A stretch of 64,000 nt of DNA from Candidatus Obscuribacterales bacterium (GCA_019637435.1 JAHBVO010000004.1:558001-622000), one strand, 5' to 3'; positions 18,707 to 27,238 are shown, counted from the first letter of the stretch. A program made the numbers and translations. The notes: generated from the letters alone by a model not told the origin.

Positions 18707-18717
18707 CCTGTTATAGT
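18690..18717 (+). promoter_or_regulatory. Promoter of the short-chain dehydrogenase gene, overlapping a palindrome
   Basis: The extended -10 TGTTATAGT lies at 18709-18717, with a weak -35 TTCAAC at 18690-18695 (16-bp spacing to TATAGT). The palindrome copy at 18693-18706 occupies the spacer. A protein bound there would compete with RNA polymerase. The start codon is 30 bp downstream, preceded by CTGGAGGAG. Confidence 0.5.
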
Positions 18718-18746
18718 GATGAGCTCTTAACCTGGAGGAGTCAAAT

Positions 18747-19511
18747 ATGCAGCGGTTCAGGCTGGACAACGTAAGAGCGATCGTAACAGGCGCATCGAAG
18801 GGTATTGGGCTCGCCGTCGCGAATGACCTTGCTGACTTGGGCGCTACAGTTACCATCGTGGCGAGAAATGACGCTGACGTCCAGGAAGCGCTTCAGGTCG
18901 GAAGCAAACTTAGTCGCCAGATGTTTGGTGTCGCTGGAGACGTCTCGACTAAAGCCGGAAGAAATGCGTTGATAGATTTCGCAGTTCAATCGATGGGCGG
19001 AATCGATGTCCTCGTGAACAATGTTGGTACCAATGTCCGCAAGAAGACTATCGAATATTCCGATGAGGAGTACGAGTATCTTCTCGATACCAATCTGCGC
19101 TCGACATTTGAGATGTGCCGGCTGGCCTACCCGCTTCTGAAGAACAGCATGTGCGCCTCGATTGTCAATCTTGGCTCCGTTGCTGGACAGCGAGCATTAC
19201 CGACAGGAGCACCATATGCGATGACAAAGGCCGCAATGGATCAGATGACGCGTTCACTGGCTGTTGAATGGGCTAGTGACGGAATTCGTGTCAATTGCGT
19301 TGCGCCCTGGTTCATCAAAACTCCACTGACTGAACCGATTTTGGGTAATGAGGAGTTTCTGGACAAGGTTTTATCGCGAACACCGATGAACCGGCTCGGC
19401 GAGCCAGAAGACGTATCTGGACTCGTCTCGTTTCTATGTATGCCTGCAGCTGGATACATCACCGGCCAAACGATTGCCGTAGATGGCGGCTTCCTCTCGC
19501 TAGGATTATAG
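18747..19511 (+). CDS. Short-chain dehydrogenase/reductase (SDR, classical type)
   Basis: NAD(P)(H)-dependent oxidoreductase of 254 residues, the standard length for a classical SDR. Visible motifs are TGASKGIG (14-21, cofactor loop), NNVG (91-94), catalytic S144 in NLGSVAG and Y157-x3-K161 in YAMTK. The C-terminus IAVDGGFLSLGL is typical. An Arg after the second strand (VARND) hints at NADPH preference. It resembles tropinone-reductase-like SDRs, but the substrate cannot be read from sequence. A strong ribosome site GGAGGAG precedes the ATG. Confidence 0.93.
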   Translation: MQRFRLDNVRAIVTGASKGIGLAVANDLADLGATVTIVARNDADVQEALQVGSKLSRQMFGVAGDVSTKAGRNALIDFAVQSMGGIDVLVNNVGTNVRKKTIEYSDEEYEYLLDTNLRSTFEMCRLAYPLLKNSMCASIVNLGSVAGQRALPTGAPYAMTKAAMDQMTRSLAVEWASDGIRVNCVAPWFIKTPLTEPILGNEEFLDKVLSRTPMNRLGEPEDVSGLVSFLCMPAAGYITGQTIAVDGGFLSLGL

Positions 19512-19546
19512 GCCGGCTTATTCAGATTGTTGGATTCTCATGCCGA

Positions 19547-20653
19547 TCATGCGCTGCATTTATTGTAAGTCTTCGAAATCCTGAGAACTTGATCGGAGAC
19601 GTAGTTTAATACTTCTTTGTCGGTCACGGGACTGGATCTCATGAAGGTATCGAAAACCTTACCTTTACGCCATGCAGTTCGGTTCATATAAAACCAGTGA
19701 AGTGCAAAATATAGTTGAGATGCTTTTTGACTAATTCCTTGATAAGAATTTCTGATGAAAAAGATTAGCGACTCTTTCAAACGCGGATTTAAATTCGCCC
19801 CAACGATTTTGGGGGATGCCATTGATTTTTTTGTCCGGACGACGTATAGACCATTGTCCGCTACGAAATCCTTGATAGCTAGAGACGAGAGCTTGCTGGT
19901 GAAATCTCTAAAACTCAGTCTGTTTCCGAATTCGTAGTGGAGGTGATCGAGCAGCATCGGACCATTTTCAAGTAAGGAAAGAATCTCCAGCTCAACATCC
20001 GAGAGCGAATCGACTTTTTTCGCCATGTTAACAGGGACCGTTACCGTGCGTAATTGCTTTTTCGCAACACTCGCAAATGTTTTGGTGACTGAGACAGCTT
20101 GCGAAGTTTGTTCTGCGGATACCGGCTTTTGTTCGCTTCTGGGATGCTCTCTTGCCGGAGTTTCTTTGCTTCTTCGAAAAACAATCTCTTCGAAAAGAAC
20201 GCAGTGAGCTAGGCGCGTACCTGCTTCCTGCATTTTTTTGTCAATCACAATTGCGCATTTCTTTATCATGTTGAGACTTGTGGAATAAGCTACTGATGAG
20301 TGTCTCTCGAACTCACTTGCGCTTACTTCGATACCTTCGTCTAGTAAGGTAAGAAGAAATAAGTACTCAAGAGTCGTCGCTCTCTTCATTTTGTGAAAAA
20401 AGGTCTTGGAAGTGAACGATTGTCTACTCTGACACTTCAAGCAGATTATATTGCGAGTGCCATCACATCTGGTGAATTCATTTCCCTCGCATCGCTTACA
20501 GATGATTGAACCAGCTAGACTAAGCCACTCATACAGCTTGTCTTCTCCGGCTTCCAGATTCTTGTATGCTTGATCAAACTGTCTGCGTTTTTCTGCGAGC
20601 AGCTTTTCTTTGCTGTCATCTATTCGTCTCTTTTTGTTCTTAGGGCTTTTCAT
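19547..20653 (-). CDS. Transposase-derived protein (IS1595/ISXO2-like ends, altered core)
   Basis: 368 residues. Residues about 52-95 form the N-terminal zinc ribbon of ISXO2-like transposases (CKRCEGNEFTRCDGTRNIICLKC, then FTSKTFFHKMK), followed by an HTH-like segment. Near the C-terminus, NPRLKESLIFFIRNSYQGIS...YFALHWFYMNR matches the final helix region of IS1595 enzymes (H-x-x-I-E-S-x-W...Y-H-G-x-S...Y-x-x-E-x-x-x-R-x-N-R). Between them the DDE core is not recognisable: no V-E-I-D-E-T, but a Ser/Lys-rich linker and a winged-helix-like segment (SDVELEILSLLENGPMLLDHLHYEF). No flanking terminal repeats were seen. It may be an exapted DNA-binding protein or a diverged, inactive transposase. 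Confidence 0.65.
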   Translation of the reverse strand: MKSPKNKKRRIDDSKEKLLAEKRRQFDQAYKNLEAGEDKLYEWLSLAGSIICKRCEGNEFTRCDGTRNIICLKCQSRQSFTSKTFFHKMKRATTLEYLFLLTLLDEGIEVSASEFERHSSVAYSTSLNMIKKCAIVIDKKMQEAGTRLAHCVLFEEIVFRRSKETPAREHPRSEQKPVSAEQTSQAVSVTKTFASVAKKQLRTVTVPVNMAKKVDSLSDVELEILSLLENGPMLLDHLHYEFGNRLSFRDFTSKLSSLAIKDFVADNGLYVVRTKKSMASPKIVGANLNPRLKESLIFFIRNSYQGISQKASQLYFALHWFYMNRTAWRKGKVFDTFMRSSPVTDKEVLNYVSDQVLRISKTYNKCSA

Positions 20654-20684
20654 AACTGTCTCCGTGATTGGGAGACACAGTTAT
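20652..20684 (-). promoter_or_regulatory. Hairpin covering the Shine-Dalgarno site and start codon of the transposase-derived gene
   Basis: In the transcript (reverse strand), ATAACTGTGTCTCC pairs with GGAGACAGTTAT across a seven-base loop: 7 bp, a two-base bulge, then 5 bp. The downstream arm contains the ribosome site GGAG and the first two bases of the AUG. This geometry would hide the start signal until the stem opens. It could instead be a relic of a terminal inverted repeat. Confidence 0.55.
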
Positions 20685-20723
20685 AGAGCATCTTTCGAGT
20701 GCGGGGAAGACTGTTTTTGTCGA

Positions 20724-20737
20724 GCGACATATGTCGC
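20724..20737. promoter_or_regulatory. 14-bp perfect palindrome GCGACATATGTCGC
   Basis: Located 71 bp upstream of the start of the transposase-derived gene, a likely operator position. It is unlike the dispersed GATATC-centred palindrome and I see it only once in the window. The binding protein is unknown. Confidence 0.4.
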
Positions 20738-20898
20738 GAAAGTGCTGATTTTAGCAAGTGTTCGATTATCTTTTTTTAGCCTGCTAACTTCATTTCCCCT
20801 ACATCGTAGTCTCAGTTTGGAGTCCGCGGTTTTCTGGCCCCGGCTGGTTTGAAAGTTGATTAACTCATTCGGGAACAGTTTATTAAGGTGTAGCTTCA

Positions 20899-20912
20899 GA
20901 CCGATATCGGTT
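20899..20912. repeat. Dispersed palindrome, 1 copy (one mismatch)
   Basis: GACCGATATCGGTT followed by TTAAA. It lies 18 bp after the stop codon of the membrane protein gene (reverse strand) and about 245 bp upstream of the transposase-derived gene. Confidence 0.85.
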
Positions 20913-20929
20913 TAAAAATTATCGAGTGT

Positions 20930-21451
20930 CTAATGGTCGAGAATCGTCTCAGGCTGCGGGTTCCATTCAGCGTCAACAGGAATGTTCGGCAGAGTCTCGT
21001 GAGTGAGTAGTTGAATGAAAGCAAAAAACGTGAACCCCGCCGATGCGCTTACAAGAAATAATATTGGCGAACTTGTGAAGGTCAGAGCGATTCTACCGCC
21101 TATGATCGCGCCCGCCAGCGCTGCTGCTGCGACGCGAACTGACAAGCAAGCCTGAGAAACCGCCACTAGTGCCAGACCGGCTCCTGCGACCGCTCCGATG
21201 CCGGAGCCGAATCTGGCGTTACCCTGGAACGTTAGGTTGTAAGAATCAATAAGCTTTCCTACCTCATTCAGAAAAATGTTGTGGTAGTCAACCATTTCGA
21301 GAGGGACTGCTGATGCCACCACCCCTGGTTCTAGTCCGTAAAATCGCATCCAACCGATCAGCAGCCAAAGATTTGCAATCACGAACGCGCCTATAGCACT
21401 CGCAGCTAGAACGAATGCCAGTGCTCGCATTACATGGAATAAGGAGGTCAT
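20930..21451 (-). CDS. Small polytopic membrane protein
   Basis: Unrecognised 173-residue protein with about four membrane segments: VMRALAFVLAASAIGAFVIA, SGIGAVAGAGLALVAVS, VAAAALAGAIIGGRIALTF and PILFLVSASAGFTFFAFI. The Gly/Ala-rich third and second segments suggest close helix packing. Its ATG overlaps the stop of the upstream gene (ATGA), so the two are translationally coupled and probably work together. The function is unknown. Confidence 0.75.
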   Translation of the reverse strand: MTSLFHVMRALAFVLAASAIGAFVIANLWLLIGWMRFYGLEPGVVASAVPLEMVDYHNIFLNEVGKLIDSYNLTFQGNARFGSGIGAVAGAGLALVAVSQACLSVRVAAAALAGAIIGGRIALTFTSSPILFLVSASAGFTFFAFIQLLTHETLPNIPVDAEWNPQPETILDH

Positions 21452-22686
21452 TCTATTCGTTCACCTCTAGCGAGCAGCATCTCTTTGACTCGCGATAACG
21501 TTGTGCGATTGTGTAACTCCAAGTCAGTGCTCTTTATACCTCTCAATAGTTCTTTTGCTGTCGCATTTGCTCCGACCTCTAAATAGGCTTGTGCTGAGAG
21601 CAACTTGACGGTTGCGTTACTCGGCGCAAATTGTAGGGCTTTTTTGAAATAGATGAGCGACTCGGCCGCATCTCCCATTTGCATGCTTACATAACCGAGA
21701 TTCAAATGCACAGGAATGTCTTGGGGGTCTAATCTCAAAGCGGTCTTCAAAAGCGATTTTGCAGAATCAAATTGTCGGCGCTGAATATAAATATTTGATA
21801 GCCCGACTTTCGCTGACACCAGATCTGGTTTCATCTGTAGAGCTTTCTTCCAGTGTTTCTCTGCGCTTACGTAGTCTTGAAGTCGGTACTCGCATCGAGC
21901 CAGGCGGTCAAGGGCATAAGGGTACGTGCCGTCAACTGCCAGTGAGAATTCGCATAAACGCTTGCCTTCGAGATAATCTGATTTGTTGAAGCTTTGTCCA
22001 GCCATGTTGTAGAAATAGTTTCGAGCGGCGCCTCTTGCCGTGAAAAGCACTAGCATTATGGCAATGTATGCAGTTACGAGTTTTGACCTTGTGTTTGACT
22101 TTCTGTACGCGGTTTTCACTGATTCGGAATCGGATCTAGTAAGCACGACTTGAATGCTGTCAGGCACCGCGCCGCAGCTTGATGAGCTGATTGCGTTAAC
22201 CAGAGATATGAAGGCTGCCGGCTCGAAAAAAAGTGAATCGAGGTTTTTCGTCTTTATCGAACTCTTTTGCGTAACATAGAGTTGCAGCTTAATGGCGGGC
22301 TGAGCGTTGAGAGTTAGTCTCGTTGCCAGCGGGCGAGCGTCGGCTCCGAATCCTATTATTTGCGACCACGGAATCAGCTTCGAGAAACGCGAAAGTTTTA
22401 TACCCGATGGACCGATGACCACGCCTCGATTGATTATCGCAGCGATGTGAAGAATTCCGAGGAATGCCAAATACCACTGAACGAAAACGGAGAGCCAAAT
22501 GCCACTGACTCGAGTAATGAAGGCAAAAGTGCTGTGTGTGCTCGGCAAAATAGCTATTGCATCTGGTATGCACAGGACGGTTGAAACGAGAATTGCAGTT
22601 CCCAACGCCAGCCTGGTCATCGCCATCAGGTCAAATGGCGTCACATACTCTTTGTCGACGACGGAACAAGTTGCATCCATGCTCAT
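21448..22686 (-). CDS. Membrane-anchored TPR protein
   Basis: 412 residues. The N-terminal half contains two membrane segments (about 25-50 and 66-88) followed by a PH-like segment (GVVIGPSGIKLSRFSKLIPWSQIIGFGAD), which resembles bacterial membrane-associated YdbT/PH-like domains. A third membrane segment (about 213-230, LVTAYIAIMLVLFTARG) leads into a TPR domain of about 160 residues (YVSAEKHWKKALQMKPDLVSAKVGLSNIYIQRRQF and following). The TPR part is probably extracytoplasmic. It overlaps the next gene by four bases. A copy of the dispersed palindrome lies 84 bp upstream, between it and the divergent MerR gene. Confidence 0.8.
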   Translation of the reverse strand: MSMDATCSVVDKEYVTPFDLMAMTRLALGTAILVSTVLCIPDAIAILPSTHSTFAFITRVSGIWLSVFVQWYLAFLGILHIAAIINRGVVIGPSGIKLSRFSKLIPWSQIIGFGADARPLATRLTLNAQPAIKLQLYVTQKSSIKTKNLDSLFFEPAAFISLVNAISSSSCGAVPDSIQVVLTRSDSESVKTAYRKSNTRSKLVTAYIAIMLVLFTARGAARNYFYNMAGQSFNKSDYLEGKRLCEFSLAVDGTYPYALDRLARCEYRLQDYVSAEKHWKKALQMKPDLVSAKVGLSNIYIQRRQFDSAKSLLKTALRLDPQDIPVHLNLGYVSMQMGDAAESLIYFKKALQFAPSNATVKLLSAQAYLEVGANATAKELLRGIKSTDLELHNRTTLSRVKEMLLARGERIE

Positions 22687-22769
22687 GGATTAGGCGACCT
22701 ATTTCGATTTTGGGATAGTAAGGTCCGGAATCGCAGCGGCAGAAAATTTCTACCGTTTTCAATTTCACC

Positions 22770-22783
22770 AACCGATATCGGTT
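22770..22783. repeat. Dispersed palindrome, 1 exact copy
   Basis: AACCGATATCGGTT in the divergent region between the membrane TPR gene (starts 22686, reverse) and the MerR-type gene (starts 22951, forward). It is well placed to influence either promoter. Confidence 0.9.
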
Positions 22784-22950
22784 TATCAACCGTACGAGTT
22801 CGCGATGAAACCACTCTACTTGGAAACGGCGTGTGGATCCAGCGGATTTTTCCTGAGGTTCTGCTGCTGCTCCTAGAGTTAGGTTTGGTAAATCGCACCG
22901 GTTCAGGGTTTCAATTTGACATGGCGAATTGAGCGTGATAAGTTCGAGTT

Positions 22951-23829
22951 ATGAGTGACCCGAGCTCCACGACATTTTCTCTCGAAGAACTCTCCCATGA
23001 GTCTGGACTTGACACGCGGGTTATCCGAAGTTTTATCGAGCAGGGATTAATGCGTGGACCGACGAGTCTGGGTCGTTATGCCAGGTATTCCAGGCATCAT
23101 CTGGAACGGCTTCAGGCCATAAAAATCTTGAAAGAAAGACAAGGACTCCGACTAAGCGAAGTCAGGCAGCAGCTTCTACTGATGAGTGACGCTCAGATTG
23201 CCGCACTTGCTGAAACTGGTTCGCGTGATTCAAATTTTGTCGACAGCTCAGCTCTCGATTACATTCTCTCGCAAAGTCAGCAATTTGAGTCCGGGCAGCA
23301 GACCGAGGTCATCGCACCCCCACCAAATGAGTTCGTCCAAAATGCTTGGCGTGACGGAGGAGATTCTGCGCAAATTCAGCCTTCGTCATTGAAAAATGAA
23401 GGGCACCCACTCTCCATAGCCGATGCGATAGCATCCCGGTTGGGTTTTAAGGCGAAAGCCTTAGATACTGACTCGCAAGACCGGCAAATTGATGACCGTC
23501 ACGAGCCGTTGGCAGCGGGCCATGTTTTTGCGGACGTAGCACCGAATATAGAGCCACAAGGGAACCAGAATCGCGATTTAGACAACGAACAGAGAATCAC
23601 AAAAGACAGGCTTTCGACGCCTGTAGATCGACTCGTGGTCGGTCTTCAACATCAGCTAGGGCAGAAAACGGCCAGAAGGCAGTCAAAAAGGGAGGTCTGG
23701 CACCGCATACAAGTCACTCCGGACATCGAGCTGTCTGTGCGTGGTATTCAAGACGAACAACATTTGGCGCAGCTCGAACGTGTCGCTGATTATCTGAGGG
23801 AACTCCTCACAGGAGGAAGTTATGAGTAG
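22951..23829 (+). CDS. MerR-family regulator
   Basis: Predicted DNA-binding regulator of 292 residues. Residues 8-80 form a MerR-type winged helix: FSLEELSHESGLDTRVIRSFIEQGLM, then RYSRHHLERLQAIKILKERQGLRLSEVRQQL. The middle (about 120-230) is disordered and rich in Asp/Gln. The C-terminal 50 residues (VWHRIQVTPDIELSVRGIQDEQHLAQLERVADYLRELL) form a separate small domain of unknown ligand. There is no cysteine metal site. The last 8 bp overlap the VWA gene, whose GGAGGA ribosome site lies inside this reading frame, so the two are one operon. Confidence 0.82.
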   Translation: MSDPSSTTFSLEELSHESGLDTRVIRSFIEQGLMRGPTSLGRYARYSRHHLERLQAIKILKERQGLRLSEVRQQLLLMSDAQIAALAETGSRDSNFVDSSALDYILSQSQQFESGQQTEVIAPPPNEFVQNAWRDGGDSAQIQPSSLKNEGHPLSIADAIASRLGFKAKALDTDSQDRQIDDRHEPLAAGHVFADVAPNIEPQGNQNRDLDNEQRITKDRLSTPVDRLVVGLQHQLGQKTARRQSKREVWHRIQVTPDIELSVRGIQDEQHLAQLERVADYLRELLTGGSYE

Positions 23830-25150
23830 TGGTGCTGGCATATATGTAGACTCGTCGTTCGACAAAAATTTCGTAAGCGAGAAGGGTAAGTCAACTCGTT
23901 ACCTCGTGGTGGATCTGAAGGCACCCGATTTTGCCTTTGAACGGAATGGAGATAAACCAGGCTTGAATATTGCTCTGGTTCTGGACGCCTCTGCCTCTAT
24001 GGGTGGAAAACGTTTGGAGTCGGCGAAGGAGTCTGTTATCGGGGTCATGCACTCCTTATGTGAAAGGGATCGCCTTTCGATCATCTCATTCGCATCGGAA
24101 ATCTTCGTTCATGTGGATGGAATAAAACTCGACAAAGAAGGTCGCTCGAGGGCACTCAGATCGATCGAGGAACTCAAATGCCGGGACAATACCAACCTCG
24201 GTGCTGGTTGGATGAAAGGGGCGGAATGCGTTGCGAAAGTAATGCGGCAAAGTAAGAAGTTGCACAACCATGTCATCATACTTTCAGACGGTCATGCTAA
24301 TGTGGGGCTGACCAATCCAATAGTTCTTGAGCATCATGCGGATCAGCTGCGCCAGCGAGGCGTGCTGACGTCTTGCGTTGGGATTGGAAACGATTATTCT
24401 TCCGTTCAACTTCAATCGCTTGCTGATTTTGGTGGTGGTCGATTGCATGATGCCGAATTCCCGGGTGAGATTATCGAAGTCGTGCTCGGGGAATTGAGAG
24501 AGCTGCAAAACACCGCCGTCGAAGACATTTCCGTAACCCTAAAATTTTCAGATCAGGTAAAGGTGGAAAGCATAAGTGGATTTCCAACGGTTGCATCGAA
24601 TTCGAGTATGCTGTGCCAGATGGGTAGCCTCGCGCCGAGTGGAACAAGAACCGCTATATTTAAGGTAGTTTCTCCGGAAGGAAGAGATGGAGATAAACTG
24701 CACTTCGACATAACCTGCAACTGGCTCTGGACTGGCAGCGGAAAGCGTGATAAGGTCCACGGCGAGAGCAAAACGCTGACGGTAGTCGGTCCAGTGCGAA
24801 ACGCCAACCAACCTATTAATATCGAATTATCACAGCGTGTTGCGGAGATCTGGCAGTCAAATATTGTGCGCAAGGCAGTAAGATTCAACCGCGAGAAAAA
24901 ACTCACGGAGCTCTGTAAATATCTCGACTACGAACTCAAATACTTTGCCAGGTATTGCGATGACATTCCATTCACAGATGAGCTTGTAGCGGCGCTTGAG
25001 CAGATGCGAATCGTGGCGGACCAGGAATGGGATGAGCGCTGTCGCAAAAGCATGGAGTACACGACGTATCTCACGCAGACCAGCCAGATTGATCACCGAA
25101 CGCTCGAGCGCGCCGGATGGTGGAAGTTCCTGGAAGATCGCAAAAAGTAA
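23822..25150 (+). CDS. VWA-domain protein
   Basis: Cytoplasmic protein of 442 residues without signal peptide or membrane segment. The von Willebrand factor A domain covers about 48-230. It begins NIALVLDASASMGG, whose D-x-S-x-S is the metal-ion (MIDAS) motif, and contains the further MIDAS residues in CRDNTNLGAG and HVIILSDGHANVG. A beta-rich domain follows (about 238-330), then a helical C-terminus. It overlaps the MerR-type gene by 8 bp. The family binds partner proteins in a metal-dependent way; the partner here is unknown but the regulator is one candidate. Confidence 0.88.
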   Translation: MSSGAGIYVDSSFDKNFVSEKGKSTRYLVVDLKAPDFAFERNGDKPGLNIALVLDASASMGGKRLESAKESVIGVMHSLCERDRLSIISFASEIFVHVDGIKLDKEGRSRALRSIEELKCRDNTNLGAGWMKGAECVAKVMRQSKKLHNHVIILSDGHANVGLTNPIVLEHHADQLRQRGVLTSCVGIGNDYSSVQLQSLADFGGGRLHDAEFPGEIIEVVLGELRELQNTAVEDISVTLKFSDQVKVESISGFPTVASNSSMLCQMGSLAPSGTRTAIFKVVSPEGRDGDKLHFDITCNWLWTGSGKRDKVHGESKTLTVVGPVRNANQPINIELSQRVAEIWQSNIVRKAVRFNREKKLTELCKYLDYELKYFARYCDDIPFTDELVAALEQMRIVADQEWDERCRKSMEYTTYLTQTSQIDHRTLERAGWWKFLEDRKK

Positions 25151-25181
25151 GCTGTATTTTCAAGCCTAGGCATAGTTCATT

Positions 25182-25195
25182 ATCCGATATCGGTT
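25182..25195. repeat. Dispersed palindrome, 1 copy (one mismatch)
   Basis: ATCCGATATCGGTT. Its right end overlaps a second inverted repeat, GTTCGTGAACGAAC (25193-25206). It lies between the VWA gene and the second MshEN-like gene, about 70 bp upstream of a TATATAAG sequence at 25263-25270. Confidence 0.85.
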
Positions 25196-25330
25196 CGTGA
25201 ACGAACGAGTCGAGACCGATTGTACAAGAAGGTGCCCGGTCACATTGTCGTCACGCTGATTTTATATAAGTGTTCTGCAGTGTCTTTTACTAACGGGTTT
25301 TGCCCGTAAATAAAATTTGGGGAATTTGCT

Positions 25331-27238
25331 ATGACGGTGAATGCGTCCGCACAGCAGTCTACAGCTGCGATTGCGCAGGAGCGAGTACGAACGGCGCGGC
25401 CAACTCGGGGGACTCTGCGTCGACGACGGTCTGTTGAAACATCTGTTCCTGATCCTTTGGTAGCCGATTATCTGAATGCGACCTGCTCAGAGGATGCACC
25501 GCATGGCACGATGCTCTCGAAAAACGCCAATTGCGGTGTAGAGCCAATTGACGATCAATTAGCTTCTTATCATATCCCTTTTGATTGCGAGTGCGATGTA
25601 AGACTTGGTGCACAAGAAGAAGTTCAATGTGGAGAGGTCGTTGAATTAAACGTTTGCTCAGAGCACGGATTGGCGCGCATGAGCTTTTCGATGTCAGTGG
25701 TTGACGTTTCCCTCACCCATTCAAAGCATAAACCGATATCGGTTGATGGTTTAACTCATCACGGAGTTGGAAGCGAATCTACTCACGAGTGCTCTTTATA
25801 CGAGGAGCAGGGACCGACTGTTCGAAATCTAATCGGTGTTAATGACGAGACGAATGAGTTATTGCAGGAGTTCGAGGAGTTGTGGGTGGACACATACCCG
25901 CACCTCATTGAAGCCATCGATCAGGTAACACCGAATTCAGTCGGTGTGCTTGTGGAAAATGCAATTGCTGGCGACTCGAGCCCGGTCCTCAGCGACGACG
26001 GCCGCCGCCAATTTGAATGCGTTGATTCTAGTAGCGAATCAGCTGATATGCAGCTTGGACGTTTGTTACAAACTCTGGGGATCGTTTCACCTGATGCGCT
26101 TGAGGCGGCGATTTCTATCGCTAACGAAACCTCTATTTCCGTGGACCGCGCATTGATAATGTCTGGGCATCTCTCCGGGAGGCAACTCCAGTGGACTGTA
26201 CAAATTCATACTCTGTTGCGCGAAAATGTTATTTCGCTGCAGAAGGCTGCTCGAGTCGCTGACTTGATGTCCAGCAAGGGGATGACCATTCAACGAGCCC
26301 TCAACTGTGTTGATAGTTCCGACGCTCTTCAAGTTTTGGAAAAAAATGCCACCAGAATTGGTGACCTACTTACGGCGGCCGAGTTAATTTCGGAAGAGGA
26401 ATTGGAAGACGCTTTAATGAAGGCTGACTATTTTGGAATACCGCTTGGCCGGTATTTATCGATATCTAACTTGATTACAGCTCAATTACTTGAATCGATT
26501 ACGAACGTGCAGCGCTATGTTCGACAGGGGAGAATGCAGAAAGCTGATGCTGTTGTCGCAATTAAGAGAAGCGCCCGCAGACAACACGAGCTTAGAAAAA
26601 ACGGCTCAGCAGATGACGCAGATATTGTGCCATTGCATTCGGTGCGTCTTGGTGAACTACTAACCCTTGCAGGCGTTGTGAGCGAACTTCAGCTAGACAC
26701 TGCTGTTGAAATGGGTTTGCGTAATAACTCTCCGGTCGGTGAAATACTTGTCAGTTTCGGCTACGTCACCCAATTAGTACTCGATAGTGCCTTGACGCTG
26801 CAGGCATTGGTGGCACAAGGTGGTCTCGCCCTAATAGAGGCGGTTTATGCGCTTATCGATGTTCACCATCATGGTCTGACGTTAGCAATAGCGCTCAAAC
26901 GAAATCAGAAATTTAACGACAAACATCGTTCCTTGAGCTTTGAACAATTTATGGAAAGTGTCGAGTTGGTTTCTGCAACGCAAGTGGAGGAGGCTATCGA
27001 GACCGCTCGCCGAAGTCCATCGTTCGTGAGTAAGGCTTTAGTGGCGTCAGGCGTGGTGGCTGAATCGGCCGCTCAAGTTGCTTTGCTCTGCCATTTTTAT
27101 GTCCGAGAAAGAATGCTCACGACCGAAGAAGCCATGTTGTTGTTCAAGTTGTGCCACCGAACCGGCCTGTCTGTAGAAGACGGAATCCAAGAACTTGGAT
27201 TGATTGTCCGAGTTCAGCGCGCGCCAGGCTCGTCCTGA
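25331..27238 (+). CDS. MshEN/GspE N-terminal-like repeat protein (paralogue 2)
   Basis: 635 residues. The first 230 are a poorly conserved, probably disordered leader. The remainder consists of repeated helical modules: QLGRLLQTLGIVSPDALEAAISI, RIGDLLTAAELISEEELEDALMKA, RLGELLTLAGVVSELQLDTAVEM and following PVGEILVSFGYVTQLVLDSAL. The [RL]-[LI]-G-[ED]-L-L-x-x-[AL]-x-[LIV]-[IV]-[ST] pattern is that of the N-terminal domain of GspE/PilB/MshE. No nucleotide-binding domain is attached. GGGGAATTTGCT precedes the ATG. A copy of the dispersed palindrome is embedded in the leader, encoding KPISV. It is same-strand with the MerR-VWA operon, 180 bp downstream. Confidence 0.75.
   Translation: MTVNASAQQSTAAIAQERVRTARPTRGTLRRRRSVETSVPDPLVADYLNATCSEDAPHGTMLSKNANCGVEPIDDQLASYHIPFDCECDVRLGAQEEVQCGEVVELNVCSEHGLARMSFSMSVVDVSLTHSKHKPISVDGLTHHGVGSESTHECSLYEEQGPTVRNLIGVNDETNELLQEFEELWVDTYPHLIEAIDQVTPNSVGVLVENAIAGDSSPVLSDDGRRQFECVDSSSESADMQLGRLLQTLGIVSPDALEAAISIANETSISVDRALIMSGHLSGRQLQWTVQIHTLLRENVISLQKAARVADLMSSKGMTIQRALNCVDSSDALQVLEKNATRIGDLLTAAELISEEELEDALMKADYFGIPLGRYLSISNLITAQLLESITNVQRYVRQGRMQKADAVVAIKRSARRQHELRKNGSADDADIVPLHSVRLGELLTLAGVVSELQLDTAVEMGLRNNSPVGEILVSFGYVTQLVLDSALTLQALVAQGGLALIEAVYALIDVHHHGLTLAIALKRNQKFNDKHRSLSFEQFMESVELVSATQVEEAIETARRSPSFVSKALVASGVVAESAAQVALLCHFYVRERMLTTEEAMLLFKLCHRTGLSVEDGIQELGLIVRVQRAPGSS
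25731..25744. repeat. Dispersed palindrome, 1 exact copy inside a coding region
   Basis: AACCGATATCGGTT lies within the disordered leader of the second MshEN-like protein, in frame as K-P-I-S-V. It is the only copy found inside a gene. Confidence 0.9.
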
